64,000 nt of DNA, from contig NC_081555.1 in NCBI RefSeq assembly GCF_963082655.1, positions 89,974,272 through 90,038,271 on the forward strand. Reading direction: 5' to 3'. The notes beneath the pieces were generated by a model. That model saw only the letters and a list, made by a program, of their open reading frames with translations. It was not told where the DNA came from and searched no databases. The position numbers were made by a program, and so were the translations under genes. This document shows positions 35,380-47,478 of the stretch, in pieces. This DNA comes from Stomoxys calcitrans (Eukaryota; Arthropoda; Insecta; Diptera; Muscidae). The first letter of the stretch is position 1. Each line of letters begins with the position of its first letter.

Positions 35380-35732
35380 ACCGATCTTTAGATTAAAAGT
35401 CTTGAGCCCATAAAAATCGCATTTATTATGCGTTTTAGCTAAAATTTGGTAAAAAGTGTTAAGTCGGTCCACTCAATGTGTCCGTGCTATGAATTGTCCA
35501 TATTGGACCGTATTTTGATGTAGCTGCCATATAGACCGTTCTGCCGATTTACGGTCTTTGACCCATTAAAGGCGCAGTTATTACCCTATTTCGCTAAAAC
35601 TCGGCGTAGTGAGTTATGTTGGGCTTATCGATACAATACGCGCAATCAAACTATTTGGATATAGCTACCATACATGCCGATTTCCCGGTTGAGGCTCCAT
35701 AAAAGGCGCATTTATTGCCGGATTTCACTAAA
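35380..35732 (-). repeat. fragment of the 153 bp unit family
   Basis: Two degenerate units in the orientation opposite to the 39860-41165 element: 'gtagctgccatatagaccg', 'cattaaaggcgcagttatta', 'ataaaaggcgcatttattgc'. Confidence 0.6.
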
Positions 35733-36519
35733 GGGTCGATTATGGATAGCAACCCAACTTCAGTTGCGTTGCCAACGGGCAAATTTGTAATAAAAATTTC
35801 CGTTTCTTTATTGAATTGCATATTGATTGCACTTGATATAAAAATTAGTATAACGTTGGACATTTTTATGAAGTGCAGTCAATACCAGTGTTTTGAACAT
35901 TCAGCTACTAAGTAAATTTTCAAAAAGTATGCAATTCATGTTAAGTCTTTCTTTAGAAATGGAAATTTTTGTTACAAATTTGGCCGTTGGCAACGCCAAT
36001 TGAAGGTGGGTTGCTATCCATAATAGACCCATAAAATTTGGGACAATGCATTATGTAAGGCTCCTCGATACCCCTATCAAAACACAAAAAAAATACAAAT
36101 TAATGGGTCGATTATGGATTGCAACCCAATTTCAGTTGAGTTGCTATCAGGCAAATTTGTTATAAAATGTCCATTTCTGTATAGATTTGCATATGTTTCC
36201 ACTTCCAATTTTGTACTAATTTTTATTTCATGGTGGCAACGCAACTATGGTTGAGCAACGATCCATAGTTCTAATGGGTCGATTATGGGTTGCAACTCGA
36301 CTACAGTTGAGTTCTCAGGAAATAAAACCACAAAGTACAAATTACTATGAAGTTGAAAATTTTTGTCAATTTTATTCAATATCAGTATTTTTAAAGGTAA
36401 GCTACCAAGAAATTTGTAAAACAAGTAGGAACCTCGATACTAAAATGAAAATTTCTGTAACAAATCAGGGCGTTGGCAACGCAACTGAAGTTGGGTTGCC
36501 ATCCATAATCGACTCATAA
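35733..36519. mobile_element. cluster of three ~75 bp-TIR MITEs
   Basis: Copy 1 spans 35733-36030, copy 2 about 36104-36270, copy 3 36275-36516. TIRs begin TGGGTCGATTATGG and continue with 'gcaacccaacttcagtt'. Copy 3 is flanked by TAA on both sides (36272-36274 and 36517-36519), as in PIF/Harbinger-type insertions. The interiors are AT-rich and non-coding. That three lie head to tail is unusual. Confidence 0.75.
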
Positions 36520-36540
36520 GTTTGATTTTTGGGATTTTAG

Positions 36541-36785
36541 TTATCTAATAAAATTAGGCCGAAGATCATAATATTTTACAATTCTTTTTTGTTTCTCTTT
36601 CGAGACGAGCTCAATGATCGGAGAAGCAAATGGAAAAGGAAAGCCTGTTGGAAGTTGTATTGGAACGCTAAGACAACAGCAATGGCTCTCGCCGCTGCTC
36701 CGTGTGCCCAGGTTCGAAACCCGACCGGGCTCTGCCGAATTTTCATTTTTCAAGTTTTTTGTCTGTTAGGGCGAAGATCAATAAA
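36541..36785 (+). mobile_element. SINE family 2, short copy
   Basis: Same order of blocks as 3640-4165 but with the ~280 bp middle missing: 'cgagacgagctcaatgatcg' then 'ctgttggaagttgtattgga', 'gacaacagcaatggctctcg', B box GGTTCGAAACC at 36713-36723, 'gaccgggctctgcc' and the tail 'ttttttgtctgttaggg'. Confidence 0.7.
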
Positions 36786-36957
36786 TTTTTATTTTTAAAA
36801 ATTTATACAATAATACAATAAAATATTTCAATCATGTTTTTAATTTCACAAAAATTTATAATTTTTTTTGCTTATGTTTTTTATAGTTTTAATATTTTAT
36901 TTTTAAAATTACATTTTGCAAAGGTAAAAAAAACTAATGGAAATTGATGTTGTGAAA

Positions 36958-37230
36958 TTTGTGTAAATTTTTTATAAAATTCATAAAAACAATAAAAAGA
37001 ATATTTCTGTATATTCTAAAAAAACAAATTTTACTAAAGTTTTTTTTTTTTTTTGTTTTTTTTCTGTTTTTTTTTATTTTTTGTTTTTTTTCTGTTTTTT
37101 TTTATTTTTGTTTTTTTTTTTTTTTGTTTTTTCTGTTTTTTTTTTATTTTTTTTTTAATCTTATAAAATCTACAATTAAAAAAACAGTATACAACAACAT
37201 ATCTAAATTTTGCCAAACTAAAAAGTAAAA
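36958..37230. repeat. poly-T / TTTTTG simple sequence
   Basis: 37040-37160 is runs of T broken by single G, C or A (tttttgtttttttctgtttt). Frames across it are low-complexity artefacts. Confidence 0.8.
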
Positions 37231-39855
37231 AATGAAGATTTAAAATATTTTTTTTCTGAATTATAGTTGTTAATAGTTTTTTCTTCTTGGCCTTTCTTTT
37301 TTTGTTTTCAGTTTTCTTTTTTTTAATTCAAGAAGTAATTTTTCGAATTTCATATGAACTATGAAATTTACGGTAATAATTTTGAAGTGTTTTAAAAATA
37401 TGCATATATTTGTATTTAATTATCTTTCTGCTATTATTTTTATATGTTTGTTATAGGGCGGTCATGTATAATATGATTACTTAAATTGTCTTTTTCCCCC
37501 AAAGTGGCAATTTCTTTTCCGTAACTTTTCAATAATCATAACTTACCGCCTAACATAATTCTCATGTTCATTCAGTTCGACTCCGCCATGGAGAAGGAAC
37601 AACTAAAGTATTGTGTTTTTAATTTAAAAAAATATACATATAATGAAAGTCTAAATTACAATTAAAACTTTCTATACATAATTTTATTTTATTATTTACA
37701 AAACCAAATAAGCAGGTTAATCTAAATCAACTGCCACAATCCCAAAGCTTTCTTTCCTTGAACTATTCAAAAATGTCACATGTTTCAATTAAAAATAAAC
37801 ACCAGAAGCTATAGTAAAAATGAACAATCCCCAATTTGACGACAGTCAACATCACAAAAACACCAAATGTTTCCTTGAAAGTTGTTAGTTAATAATCTTA
37901 ATGGGAGGGATTAAGGTATCCCAAAAAACAAAATTTTGGCTAAGCTGATGATAGAGGAAAAACATGGATTAAAAAAACTCAAAAAATCTCACACTCCCAT
38001 AGACAAAAAACAAGCAAAGACACACAGCTCGCTCTGCTCCTAGAAACAATTGGTATGATATGAAAAATAAACAAACAAAAAATGTTCTCTTCAATATTTC
38101 AAACATACAAATTACAGAAAAATTAAAACCGAAAACAAAAGTTTAATAAAAAAACAAACCATTCAAAAAAACAGAAAACATGTTTAGTAATATAAAAGAA
38201 AAAATGCTAGTTTACTAAGTTTAGCTTTTAAAAAAATGCTAAATTAAAAAAAAAACACAAACCAACATATATAAATAAAAATGCAAATATACATAAAAAT
38301 AAATAATGATATATTATCTACTCCCCCCCATTTTGTATATAAACAAATCTCATCCTTACATATATATAAATACATAACTATATAATAGAAAAGAACAATA
38401 AGCGATTGGAATCATTTTATAATTATTTTTTTTTCCTTTCTTTACTGTTTTAATAATTATTATTATTTAAACAACAAAATTCAAGATTTCATTTTAGAAG
38501 GCTAAGTTGAAAATAAGAGAAAAACATACGAAAATAAACAAAAAATTTCCTTTTACATGTTAAGTCTTTAAGTGTAACTAATTTTTATATATTATCAAAA
38601 GTTATAATAAAAATAAATATTCATTATTATTATTATTATTATAAAATATAAGACTAGATTTTATTATAAAATATTTTTGTATTTTCTTTAAATGCTTTTT
38701 GTGTATTTACAAAGATTCCTAATTTCGTTTTTTACTATATTGAGTTGCCTTTATATATAGTTTTTATTTTGCATATATAAAACTCGAAAGCTTGCTTTTT
38801 TTGAAAACCCCTAAACAAAACAAGAAAATTCCCCAAACAGCATGCATGTTGGAAATCCTATTTTTTTGTTTTTTTTTTTTTAATTATACAGATATCTAAA
38901 AGTTCTATAAAGGAAACAAAATGAAGGAATGTTTGTTGAGTATTTCACTATTATAATATAAAAAACAAAATTAAATATATATAAGATTAAAACAAAAACA
39001 GAAAAAAGAGAAAAAATAAAAACACTTTTCCCCCAATAGTTATTATTTAATATATAAATATAATTAAACACATATAAATATTAAATTAAAAAATAAATAT
39101 ACAATAAAAATAAAATACAAAAAAATACACAAAAATCTTAACAAGTTTTAGCATATGTCATAAAATAAAATTATATATATTAAAAACAAAAAAACAAAAC
39201 AAATAAAACATTACCACAAACTTATACATAAAACAACATAAACAACACACCACCCACACACAGACATTCATCACAGCCAACCCTTACATTCAAAAACACT
39301 CCTTTTCTCTCTAAACTCTCTTATTAAATAAAAAAAAAAAATAAAGAAAACAAAAAAAAACAAAAAATAAAAATATAACAAATTGCAAAATAAAATATAT
39401 ATATAAATATTTCAATTTTGAAATTATTATTGTTTAGTATAAAAACATAAATAAATGAATGATGGAAAACAAAAGAAAAAAACAAAAAAAATAACAAAAA
39501 GTGTATGCATATAATTTCCAAAACAAAACCCCAATCTCTAGGATTATCATATATAAATTTAAAGACAAAAAAAAAGAATTGAAAATCTAAACAAACCCCT
39601 CCCCTTACCTTTCCCCCTTATCCAATAAAAAATCCCCCCCCCATACCAATATTTAATGAATGAATGAAAAAAAAATGCATTAAAATAAATTTTACTTAAA
39701 AAAAGTATGAAAAAAGCAAAAAAATTAATAAAAAATAAAACAAATCAAGACATAAATAAAAAAAATTTACAAATTATTTAAAAATAAATACAATTTGATG
39801 TTTTTATTTGACAAAGGCAAAACAAGCAAGCAAGAGTAAACATATACATATAAAT
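37231..39855. other. A-rich single-copy-looking sequence, no gene seen
   Basis: 37450-39780 is A-rich on the plus strand, much like the tlk 3' UTR at 28700-30080, and may be 3' UTR or intergenic. 24 bases at 37651-37674 are the exact reverse complement of a stretch near 29879-29902. No coding frame, tRNA or clear promoter was found. Confidence 0.45.
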
Positions 39856-39859
39856 TTTA

Positions 39860-41165
39860 AACAAGTAAAAAGTCGTTAAGTTCGGCCGGGCCGAACTTTG
39901 GATACTCAACATCTCGGGTAAATATGCAAAACCACCTTTCGTCGAAATCCGGTGAAAAATGCTTACCTTATGCCCCATAGCAGCTATATCGAAAAATGTT
40001 CTGATTTGGACCAAATACTAATATGTACAAGTCATTTTCTAATAGCGTTTAACAAAATATTGGTATTTTTGCTATATCCAAATATAAACCGATCTGAACC
40101 ATATATGCCACTGACGTCGAAAAGCCTAACATAAGTCACTGTGTCAAATTTTAGTGAAATCGGATTATAAATGCGCCTTTTATGGGGCCAAGACTTTAAA
40201 TCGAGATATCGGTCTATATGGCAGCTATATCCAAATCTGGACCGATTTTGGCCAAGTTGCAGACAATGTTCGAAGACCCCAACATAACTGTCTCAAATTT
40301 CGGCGAAATCGGACAACAAATGCGCCTTTTATGGACCCAAAACCTAAAAACGAGAGATCGGTCTATATGGCAGATATATCCAAATCTGGACCGATCTGAG
40401 CCAAATTGAAGAAGAAAGTCTTAGGGCCCAACACAACTCACTGTCCAAATTTCGGCGAAATAATAATAATAAATGTGGCTTTTATGGGCCCAAGACCTTA
40501 AATCGAGAGATCGGTCTATATGGCAACTATATCCAAATCTGGACCGATCTGGGCCATATTGCAGAAAGATGTCGAGGGACTTAACACAACTCACTGTCCT
40601 AAATTTCAGCAAAATCGGACAACAAATGCGCCTTTTATGGACCCAAAACCTAAAAACGAGAGATCGGTCTATATGGCAGATATATCCAAATCTGGACCGA
40701 TCTGAGCCAAATTGAAGAAGAAAGTCGTAGGGCCCAACACAACTCACTGTCCCAAATTTCGACGCCATCGGTCAATAAATGCGCCGTTTATGGGTCCAAA
40801 ACATTAAATTGAGAGATCGGTCTATATGGCAGCTACATGCAAATCTCGATCGAAATAGGCCAAATTGCACAAATATGACGAGGGGCTTAACTTAACTCAC
40901 TGTTCCAAATTTCGGCGACAACGGACAATAAATGCCCCTTTTATGGACCCAAAACCTTAAAACGAGAGATCGGTCTATATGGCAGCTATATCCAAATCTG
41001 GACCGATCTGGACCAAATTGAAGACGGACGTCGAAGGGCCGCACACAACTCACTATCCCTAATTTCAGCAAAATTAATGACCTACGATCGTAAATCGGCG
41101 GATCGGTCTATATGGGGGCTATATCAGCCCAACTTTGAACTTAACCCGCTTATGGACAAAAAAAA
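39860..41165 (-). mobile_element. hairpin-ended element with 153 bp tandem array
   Basis: Begins (antisense) with acaagtaa then the hairpin TTCGGCCGGGCCGAA at 39882-39896. 40150-41100 is a tandem array: 'tggcagctatat'-type words recur at 40221, 40370, 40523, 40676, 40829 and 40982, i.e. every 149-153 bp. Unit hallmarks are 'gagagatcggtctatatgg', 'atccaaatctggaccgat' and 'acacaactcactgtcc'. No coding capacity. The right end abuts LINE family A. The ORFs in the array are by-products of the repeat. Confidence 0.8.
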
Positions 41166-41169
41166 GAAT

Positions 41170-42385
41170 CTGAAAAGAAACTGAATTGGAAGTGTCACAC
41201 TCAGGAGTGTACTGAGAAGGCTCACAGATGTTTCTAGATATCTGACCCATTGACATACAGATTTAGTGTGAGGCAGCCACTGCGGCTTTGAGATTTAAGG
41301 CGATGGGAGAATGGATTGAGGATGGGAGCAAATCATACCATCGCGGCGACGATAGGAAACCTGGAAGGAAGAGAAGAGGTTTCACTGAGATGAACCTTGA
41401 GGTCGAGTGCGAGATACTGCTGTCAGCGGCACTGTCTTGTATTGACGAAACCCTAGTATTGCCATCTAAAAGATCATGTTGCACGGATGGATCAAAGCTA
41501 GAGAACAGAGTTGGGGGTTTACAGTGAGAACCCTGGGATTGAGATCTGTTTTAGACTGTCTGGCAATCATGGAATGCGTGAAGTGGTGTGGTGCTAACGC
41601 GAGGACGTCGAGAGTGAACATCTTTACCGACAGTAAAATTGCCATAAGGGCAATAACAACTAGGACGGTAAGGTCACGAACAGTCTTGCAGTGTAAGAAG
41701 GAGATTTACGCCTTCTCTGAGGATGGCAAAATCCGCATATTTTGGGTGCCGGGCCATAACGAAGTAAGGGGAAATGAAAGGGCAGACGATTTGGCGGTGA
41801 AGGTCAGAGGACTGCCGTCAATAAATTTGGTTAACCCGAAGCCTTTCAGGTCGACGCAGTCCCAGTTAAGGGAGTGGGCGACGAATGCGCATGCAACATA
41901 GTGGAACAGCGGTCGGTAGGACGGTGAAAATCCTATGGGGGGATCCAGATCGTGAGTAGACGAGGCTATTACTGAAAGGAAGCAAGAAGGAAGTCTGTAT
42001 AGCTATTGGCATCATAACGGGACGCATAGGACTACGAACTCACTTATGTAAACTCGGTGCGGCAAGTGATAGCATGTGTAAGTCATGCGGGGAAGATGAT
42101 GAGGCGTTGGAGCATTTCCGCTATCATTGCCCGACTTTCGCGTTTAACAGATACCGGCACTTAGGTGGAGACACAATACTAGACATGAACCCACTTAGGG
42201 GAGTGGTATTGAAAACAATTAAGGATTTTGTAAGTAGCACGGAATTCCCAACTTAGAATTTTCTTTTTAGAGGTTACTTTATAGTTTTTAGAGCGCACAA
42301 CAAGACGACTACTGGTTAAGGTGTATGTCCACAGTGGCATGAGGCGGATTAATATCAGCAGCCTCTTTTCAACCTAACCTATGTT
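41170..42385 (+). pseudogene. LINE family A 3' part: RNase H and zinc knuckle
   Basis: Frames at 41288-41527, 41476-41901 and 42074-42256 give RT-end, RNase H ('VNIFTDSKIAIRAI', 'IRIFWVPGHNEVRGNERADD') and a C-terminal zinc-knuckle-like piece ('MCKSCGEDDEALEHFRYHCP'). RNase H in ORF2 points to the I/LOA/R1-like side of non-LTR elements. Frameshifts near 41520 and 41900 break it. The 3' tail 'tcttttcaacctaacctat' ends at about 42384; a stray antisense copy of this tail is at 50627-50670. Confidence 0.85.
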
Positions 42386-42471
42386 TATTTTAAACAAAAT
42401 TTGAACACAACCAACACAAAAATTTAATTTTTCCATAATTTGCGTTTGATTTTTTGTTGAATTAAGAATTA

Positions 42472-42708
42472 TTGGGTTGCCCAAAAAGTAATTGCGGATT
42501 TTTCATATAGTCGGCGTTGACAAATTTTTTCACAGCTTGTGACCCTGTAGTTGCATTCTTTCTTCTGCCAGTTATATGCTGTTACTTTTAGTTTGCTTTA
42601 GAAAAAAAGTGTAAAAAAAGTATATTTGATTAAAGTTCATTCTAAGTTTTATTAAAAATGCATTTACTTTCTTTTAAAAAATCCGCAATTACTTTTTGGG
42701 CAACCAAA
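42472..42708. mobile_element. mariner-like MITE, copy 1
   Basis: 237 bp, TIR ttgggttgcccaaaaagtaa (continuing ttgcggattttt) and its reverse complement, flanked by TA. The same element in reverse orientation is at 47076-47309. It lies just 3' of the first mu-crystallin-like gene, about 10 bp beyond that gene's poly(A) signals. Confidence 0.85.
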
Positions 42709-42749
42709 TATTTATCGATTTATTTATTATATGCCAAATCTAGCTATTA

Positions 42750-43861
42750 TTATTTAGATCCATGAATTGTTTTTATATTTGCATTTGTCAGAGTATCGTA
42801 CACTGCTTGGGCTACAGTAGCATCTTCGGCGGCTATACCCAAAGATTGAAATATTGTTATACGGCCATCTCGCCTTAATTCGCCTCTATTGCGAATAACT
42901 GCTCCCAACTCGCCGTGAATGGTAGCTTTTAAAACTTGCAATTGGTTTTTGACACTGACCAAAGAATCGACATAGACCACAGCATAGTCGTAAATGTCCT
43001 GACTAACTTCACGGAAATGGACTTGTCCGCCGCCAACAGCTGGGAAAAGATTTAAATGTTTATATATAAATTCTATATATCTTAATTTCAGTATTTACAA
43101 TTTATGTGTACATCACCGCCTTTTAACATTACATAGCTGATTAAAGCGTTTGGTGCGTAGGTCCCAATGCAAATTACGTCGGCATCTTCGACCGCATCTT
43201 GGGGTCTATCGCTTACTTGAACATTCAGCCCATTTGGAAATTCTGCTCGTAATTTGTTGGCAAGATTATCGGCTTTCGATTTTGTACGATTCCATAAAGA
43301 GATGTCGATAACATTGAATGTCTTGCACATTCCCAATGCATGTGACTGGCCCTGCACGCCACAACCAATTATGGCTACTTTAATGGGCTTTTCGATTCCT
43401 TGCGGAAAACGTTTCAAGAACAAGTATTTCGTGGCAACTATTGATGCGGAAGCTGTACGCCACGCCGTTATTTGTGTACCATCCATAATGCACTGAAGTT
43501 GACCAGTTTGCGGACAGAAGAGAAGTATATTAGCTAAAATGTTTGGTAGAGGCGGCTGCAGGTTTTGATTGCAGGCAAATGAGGTGACCACTTTACAGGC
43601 GAGAGTATTGATGCGATCACCATTCTCACTTAATTGATAGTTTCCAACATAGCCCGGCATGACCAGCAGTCTCTGGGAATAATCGCCACAAGGCGTTACA
43701 GAACGTGCTGGCTGAATGGCATACGACTCCTTGGCATTTGCTTGGGTTGTTCCAGTAGCTATTAAAGCCTCTTCGACAGCAGAATTGACTAAACTCCATG
43801 TAAGAACTTCTGCAACTTGTTCAGATGTAAAATATTTCGGTTGTCTTATATTTGTAGACAT
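42750..43861 (-). CDS. mu-crystallin / ornithine cyclodeaminase family oxidoreductase, copy A
   Basis: Two exons: 43861-43099 and 43039-42750. The 59 nt intron runs from GTAAAT at 43098 to CAG at 43040; protein 350 residues. The family comprises NAD(P)H-dependent imine/ketimine reductases (vertebrate CRYM also binds thyroid hormone); the insect role is not settled. Seen: IQPARSVTP (49-57; Arg53 aligns with the family substrate-binding Arg), LACKVVT (87-93; Lys90), DGTQITAWRTASAS (127-140), Rossmann motif IIGCGVQGQSHA (164-175), then NRTKSKA. The join gives HINSVG, matching the family's HINAVG-like motif. Predicted cytosolic, no signal peptide. Poly(A) signals AATAAA overlap at 42719-42728. 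Tandem with copy B at 48295-49389; slightly longer C-terminus (ITHGSK-like tail). Confidence 0.95.
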
Positions 43862-43930
43862 AGTTCAGTGTAAAATTGAACCGGTTAAACTTGTGACAAC
43901 GATTAGATGAACTAAGCGTATTTCCGAGTA

Positions 43931-43938
43931 TTTTTATA
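43931..43938 (-). promoter_or_regulatory. TATA box of copy A
   Basis: TATAAAAA on the minus strand, 77 nt upstream of the start codon, so transcription should start near 43907. Its position relative to the upstream conserved box is identical in copy B. Confidence 0.7.
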
Positions 43939-43965
43939 TTTACGTCTAGCTTTATTTGAAAAAGG

Positions 43966-43980
43966 GAGATTACTCGCAAT
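43966..43980 (-). promoter_or_regulatory. conserved upstream box of copy A
   Basis: ATTGCGAGTAATCTC on the minus strand. Copy B has ATTGCGAGAAATCTC, and in both genes the box starts exactly 35 bp from the TATA element. Probable activator site; factor unknown. Confidence 0.6.
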
Positions 43981-44290
43981 AGCAGTATGAGGGTATGTGT
44001 CCACAATGATTTTAATTGTAATTAACCTTTAACCAAGACTTTTTATTTCCTGCGGGTATGCTATTATTTTGTTAAGGTCGATGCATCGTTGATGCAGTAC
44101 TATCCTTGCAAACATTTTGGATTGCCAATAAATTTCCGCAAATCAGGTGCAGATTTTCGGAAAAGCTTTTCTAAGACGCGACGACGAATTTCGCATTGAG
44201 GGAGTTGTGTTCTAAAGCCGAATCTTCTGGAAGAGTTTTCTTGCCAGTCTTCTGTATACTTCTATATACATATGTACGTTGCCACTAATT

Positions 44291-47060
44291 AGGTTAGGTT
44301 AGGTTTAAGTGGCAGTCTGCCAGTCAGACTCACTTAGACGTTTTCGTTCATTAGGATACCACAGGGACAGAAGCCTTCTAGTTCCTACCGTTGAAGCATC
44401 CAGATCGCTTTAAAAAACCCAATAACTTGCGAATGTTCACATCCGCTAAATCAGACAGGTTCTTAAAGAAATGAAAACCTAAAGTGGAACTCCTTCTAAC
44501 TGCTAGTGCGGGACACACACACAGAAGGTGTTCTATAGTCTCTTCTTCCTCGATGTCCTCACAGCTTCCGCAAAAGTCGTCGCTGGCAACCTTCAGTCTG
44601 TCAGCATGTTTTCCGATTAGACAGTGACCTGTCATGACGGACACAATGACTGAGACGTCTGTTCTAGACAATGACAGCAAAGCAGTAGACCTTTTCAAGT
44701 CTAGATGAGGCCACGTAGTTTTGGAATGCTCACAGCCCCCTCTTTGTGACCATCTATCATTCGTTGCCCTTCGGCCTGGTGCTGAAAACTTAGCTTACAT
44801 GTCGCTAGAGGCATACCCACAGATTCCAGTATCCCTGGAATGTGTAAGGTAGTTCCTAATCTAGCAAGGTTGTCTGCTTTAGAATTCCTTGGGATATCGC
44901 TTTGGCCCGGCATCCAGAACAGGTGAATTTTGAACTATTCAGCCATCTCGTTGAGAGATCTGCGACAATTGAAGGCGGTTTTTGTGTTTAGAAATACGTT
45001 CTCCACGCATTGATTATCTGCCTGGCTGTCTGAGAAGATATTTATTTATGCCAATCGTTGCTATGAAATTATATCTTAGCCATTCCATCACTTCCTTAAT
45101 TGCAAGGATCTCTGCTTGATACACACTGCAGTGGTCGGGTAACCTCTTGTTGTTGTTGTAGCAGTTTATTGTGTTCTATCTTTCGTTGATTGGTTCTGAT
45201 TTTGTTGAGTGTCAAGACCCAGGAATTCTGCGACTAAGATGGGGTGCGTCCACAGGGATCTGGGTCTGAGTCGAGTTGGTCTTGTCGGGCAGTTAAACAG
45301 GTGATGTGTATCGTGCGGTGCCTGGTTACAACCGCGACATACATCTTGCACGTCGGCATCAATCCTATTTCTGTGGGAATTGAGGCGGCTGCATCTGCCG
45401 GAACGTAATTGAGCCAGAACCACTCTGGTTTGCCGGGGGAGGTCGATTTCTTCGGGTGCAATGGGTGGCGGTCGTTCTTCAAGGACTATATTCACCCGGT
45501 AGCCAATTACCGCATCTGCTACCGTGTCTGCTTGAATGTTGTTAAGACCCGCTTGATATGCCGCTTGACCTAGAGGTTCTCTCTTGTAGCGCTGAACCTC
45601 ACGCTCTAGATCGTGTAGATCTACCTTAAGGTAACCTCTTCGATATGACCAGTTCTAGATCTTTAGAGTACACTCCAAACTCTACTTGGTCGTCTAGTTT
45701 GGAACCATCCTTATATCGAAGTTCCAATTGGTTCCATCAGGAATAGTGGTACAGTAATTTTTTATCAAAAAGCGGCTCAGGTAGGTTGTAATCCATACTG
45801 CCTGGAACATCGGATATTGTATCAAGGATAATACAGTGTCCGTAGCCGCCACATAACCTTACGGCAGTGGTCGCTGCAATTTGGGTAGCCACAATGTCCA
45901 GAGGCATAAGATGTAGCATTAAATTCAGTGCATCAGATGGTGTCGTCTTCAGTGCGGCTGTGATGCCCAAACAAGCCATCCTTTGGATCCGGTTAAGTAT
46001 TGAGCAGTAGGTGGATTTTTGAAGCGCCGTCAACCAGACCACAACACCATATAGCATAATAGGCCTGACAACTGCAGTATATATCCAATGCATGACAGCC
46101 GGTCTAAATCCCCAACTTTTGCCAATCGTTCTCTTGCAGGTGTATAGGGCAAGAGTAGCATTTCTTGCCTTCCCAAAATGTTGGATTTGAAGTTCAATTT
46201 CCTGTTCAGAACAACACCCAAGTATTTTTCGCTTTCTGTAAATGGAACATTCTCTCCACCCAAGGAGACAGGTTTTACTGTAGGGAACTTGTATTTCCTG
46301 CTGAAAAGAACTACTTATGTCTTGCACGGATTTATATCCAGAGCACTTTCGATAGCCCACTTTGCTGTTGCACGTAGAGCTTCCTGAAGTATATCTTTTA
46401 GAGCGCTGGGAAACTTCTCCTAACCGCAATTGCCAGGTCATCAGGATACGCGACCACTTTAAGGCCCTTTTCTTTCAGAGACAATAATTTATTGTTAATG
46501 GCTATATTCCAAAGTAGAGGAGACAGTACACCTCCCTGGGGTGTTCCTCTGCTGACCCATCTTTTTAGATCCACAAATCCCCAGGCCTGCCTTAATGCAT
46601 CTTTTAGTAAATAAGTTAATAATAAACTTTCTTACGGTAGAGTTGATGCGTAGAAACTCCAACTTCTTCATGATTGACGTCGGTTTTACATAATTGAAAG
46701 CACCTTCAATGTCAAGAAATGCTACCATTGTATATTCCTTGACAGCGATAGAACCTTCTATGTAGCCGACTTGGTCGTGAAGGGCTGTTTCAGTAAATTT
46801 GCCTTTACTATATGCATGCTGCTGCCGCGACAGGCAATCTCCAGGGATCTTTGCCCTAAGATATGTTTCTATCAACCTCTCAAGAGACTTTAGCATAAAG
46901 AATGACAGACTTATAGGACGAAAATCTTTCGCCTTCGTGTGGTAGGGTTTTCCTGCTTTCGGAATGAGGATGACCTTCGTGTCCCTCCATCCCACAGGTG
47001 TATATGGCATTCTGATGCAAGTCTATCAGACACAGCCACTAAGTAACTCTTACAAGTATT
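44291..47060 (-). pseudogene. LINE family B, broken ORF2 (RT, RNase H, zinc knuckle)
   Basis: 5'-truncated non-LTR element. Minus-strand frames: 47010-46495 RT ('RDTKVILIPKAGK', 'RPISLSFFMLKSLERLIE', 'AFLDIEGAFNYVKP'; its YxDD segment is lost or shifted), 46441-45737 thumb, 44913-44701 RNase H end ('SKADNLARLG'), 44698-44378 C-terminal zinc-binding tail ('DFCGSCEDIEEEETIEHLLC'). The 3' end is the antisense 'aggttaggttaggtttaagt' at 44291. Interrupted by LINE family C at 45149-45629 and by frameshifts. It sits between the two mu-crystallin-like genes. Confidence 0.88.
45149..45629 (-). mobile_element. LINE family C, 5'-truncated, nested in family B
   Basis: 481 bp flanked by an 11 bp target duplication GGTAACCTCTT (45138-45148 and about 45630-45640). 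The antisense 3' end is ttgttgttgtagcag. The minus-strand frame 45495-45166 gives an ORF2 C-terminus with 'VCRGCNQAPHDTHHLFNCP', a jockey-like CCHC pattern. It jumped after family B was in place. Confidence 0.9.
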
Positions 47061-47075
47061 GGATGGCTTAAGAAT

Positions 47076-47309
47076 CGTTTGCCCAAAAAGTAATTGCGGA
47101 TTTTTTAAAAGAAAGTAAATGCATTTTTAATAAAACATAGAATGAACTTTAATCAAATATACTTTTTTTACACTTTTTTCTAAAGCAAGCTAAAAGTAAC
47201 AGCTGATAATTGACAGAAGAAAGAATGCAATTACAGAGTCACAAGCTGTGAAAAAATTTGTCAACGCCGACTACATGAAAAATCCGCAATTACTTTTTGG
47301 GCAACCCAA
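47076..47309. mobile_element. mariner-like MITE, copy 2 (inverted)
   Basis: Reverse-orientation copy of 42472-42708, closely similar over the whole length. The right end ggcaacccaa is followed by TA; the left end has lost its first bases. Confidence 0.85.
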
Positions 47310-47478
47310 TACAATCAGAAAAAAGTGATTCATAAAATTAATTAAAAAACTTATTCCAATTAAGTAAGTGATTTCAATATAATTGGTTAAATTTTTCATT
47401 AACATTTTGCTAAAATTGCATTGGTTTGAAAGATTTTTTACTGAGCTAAGCGAAACCACGAACTTTCTAGGATATGCT

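Noticed and set aside
36959..37228. 89-codon Phe-rich frame resembling a membrane protein
   Set aside because: Poly-T simple sequence.
40154..40768. Repeated open frames on both strands
   Set aside because: Caused by the 153 bp tandem unit, which happens to be open; sequence repeats with the unit and has no protein signature.
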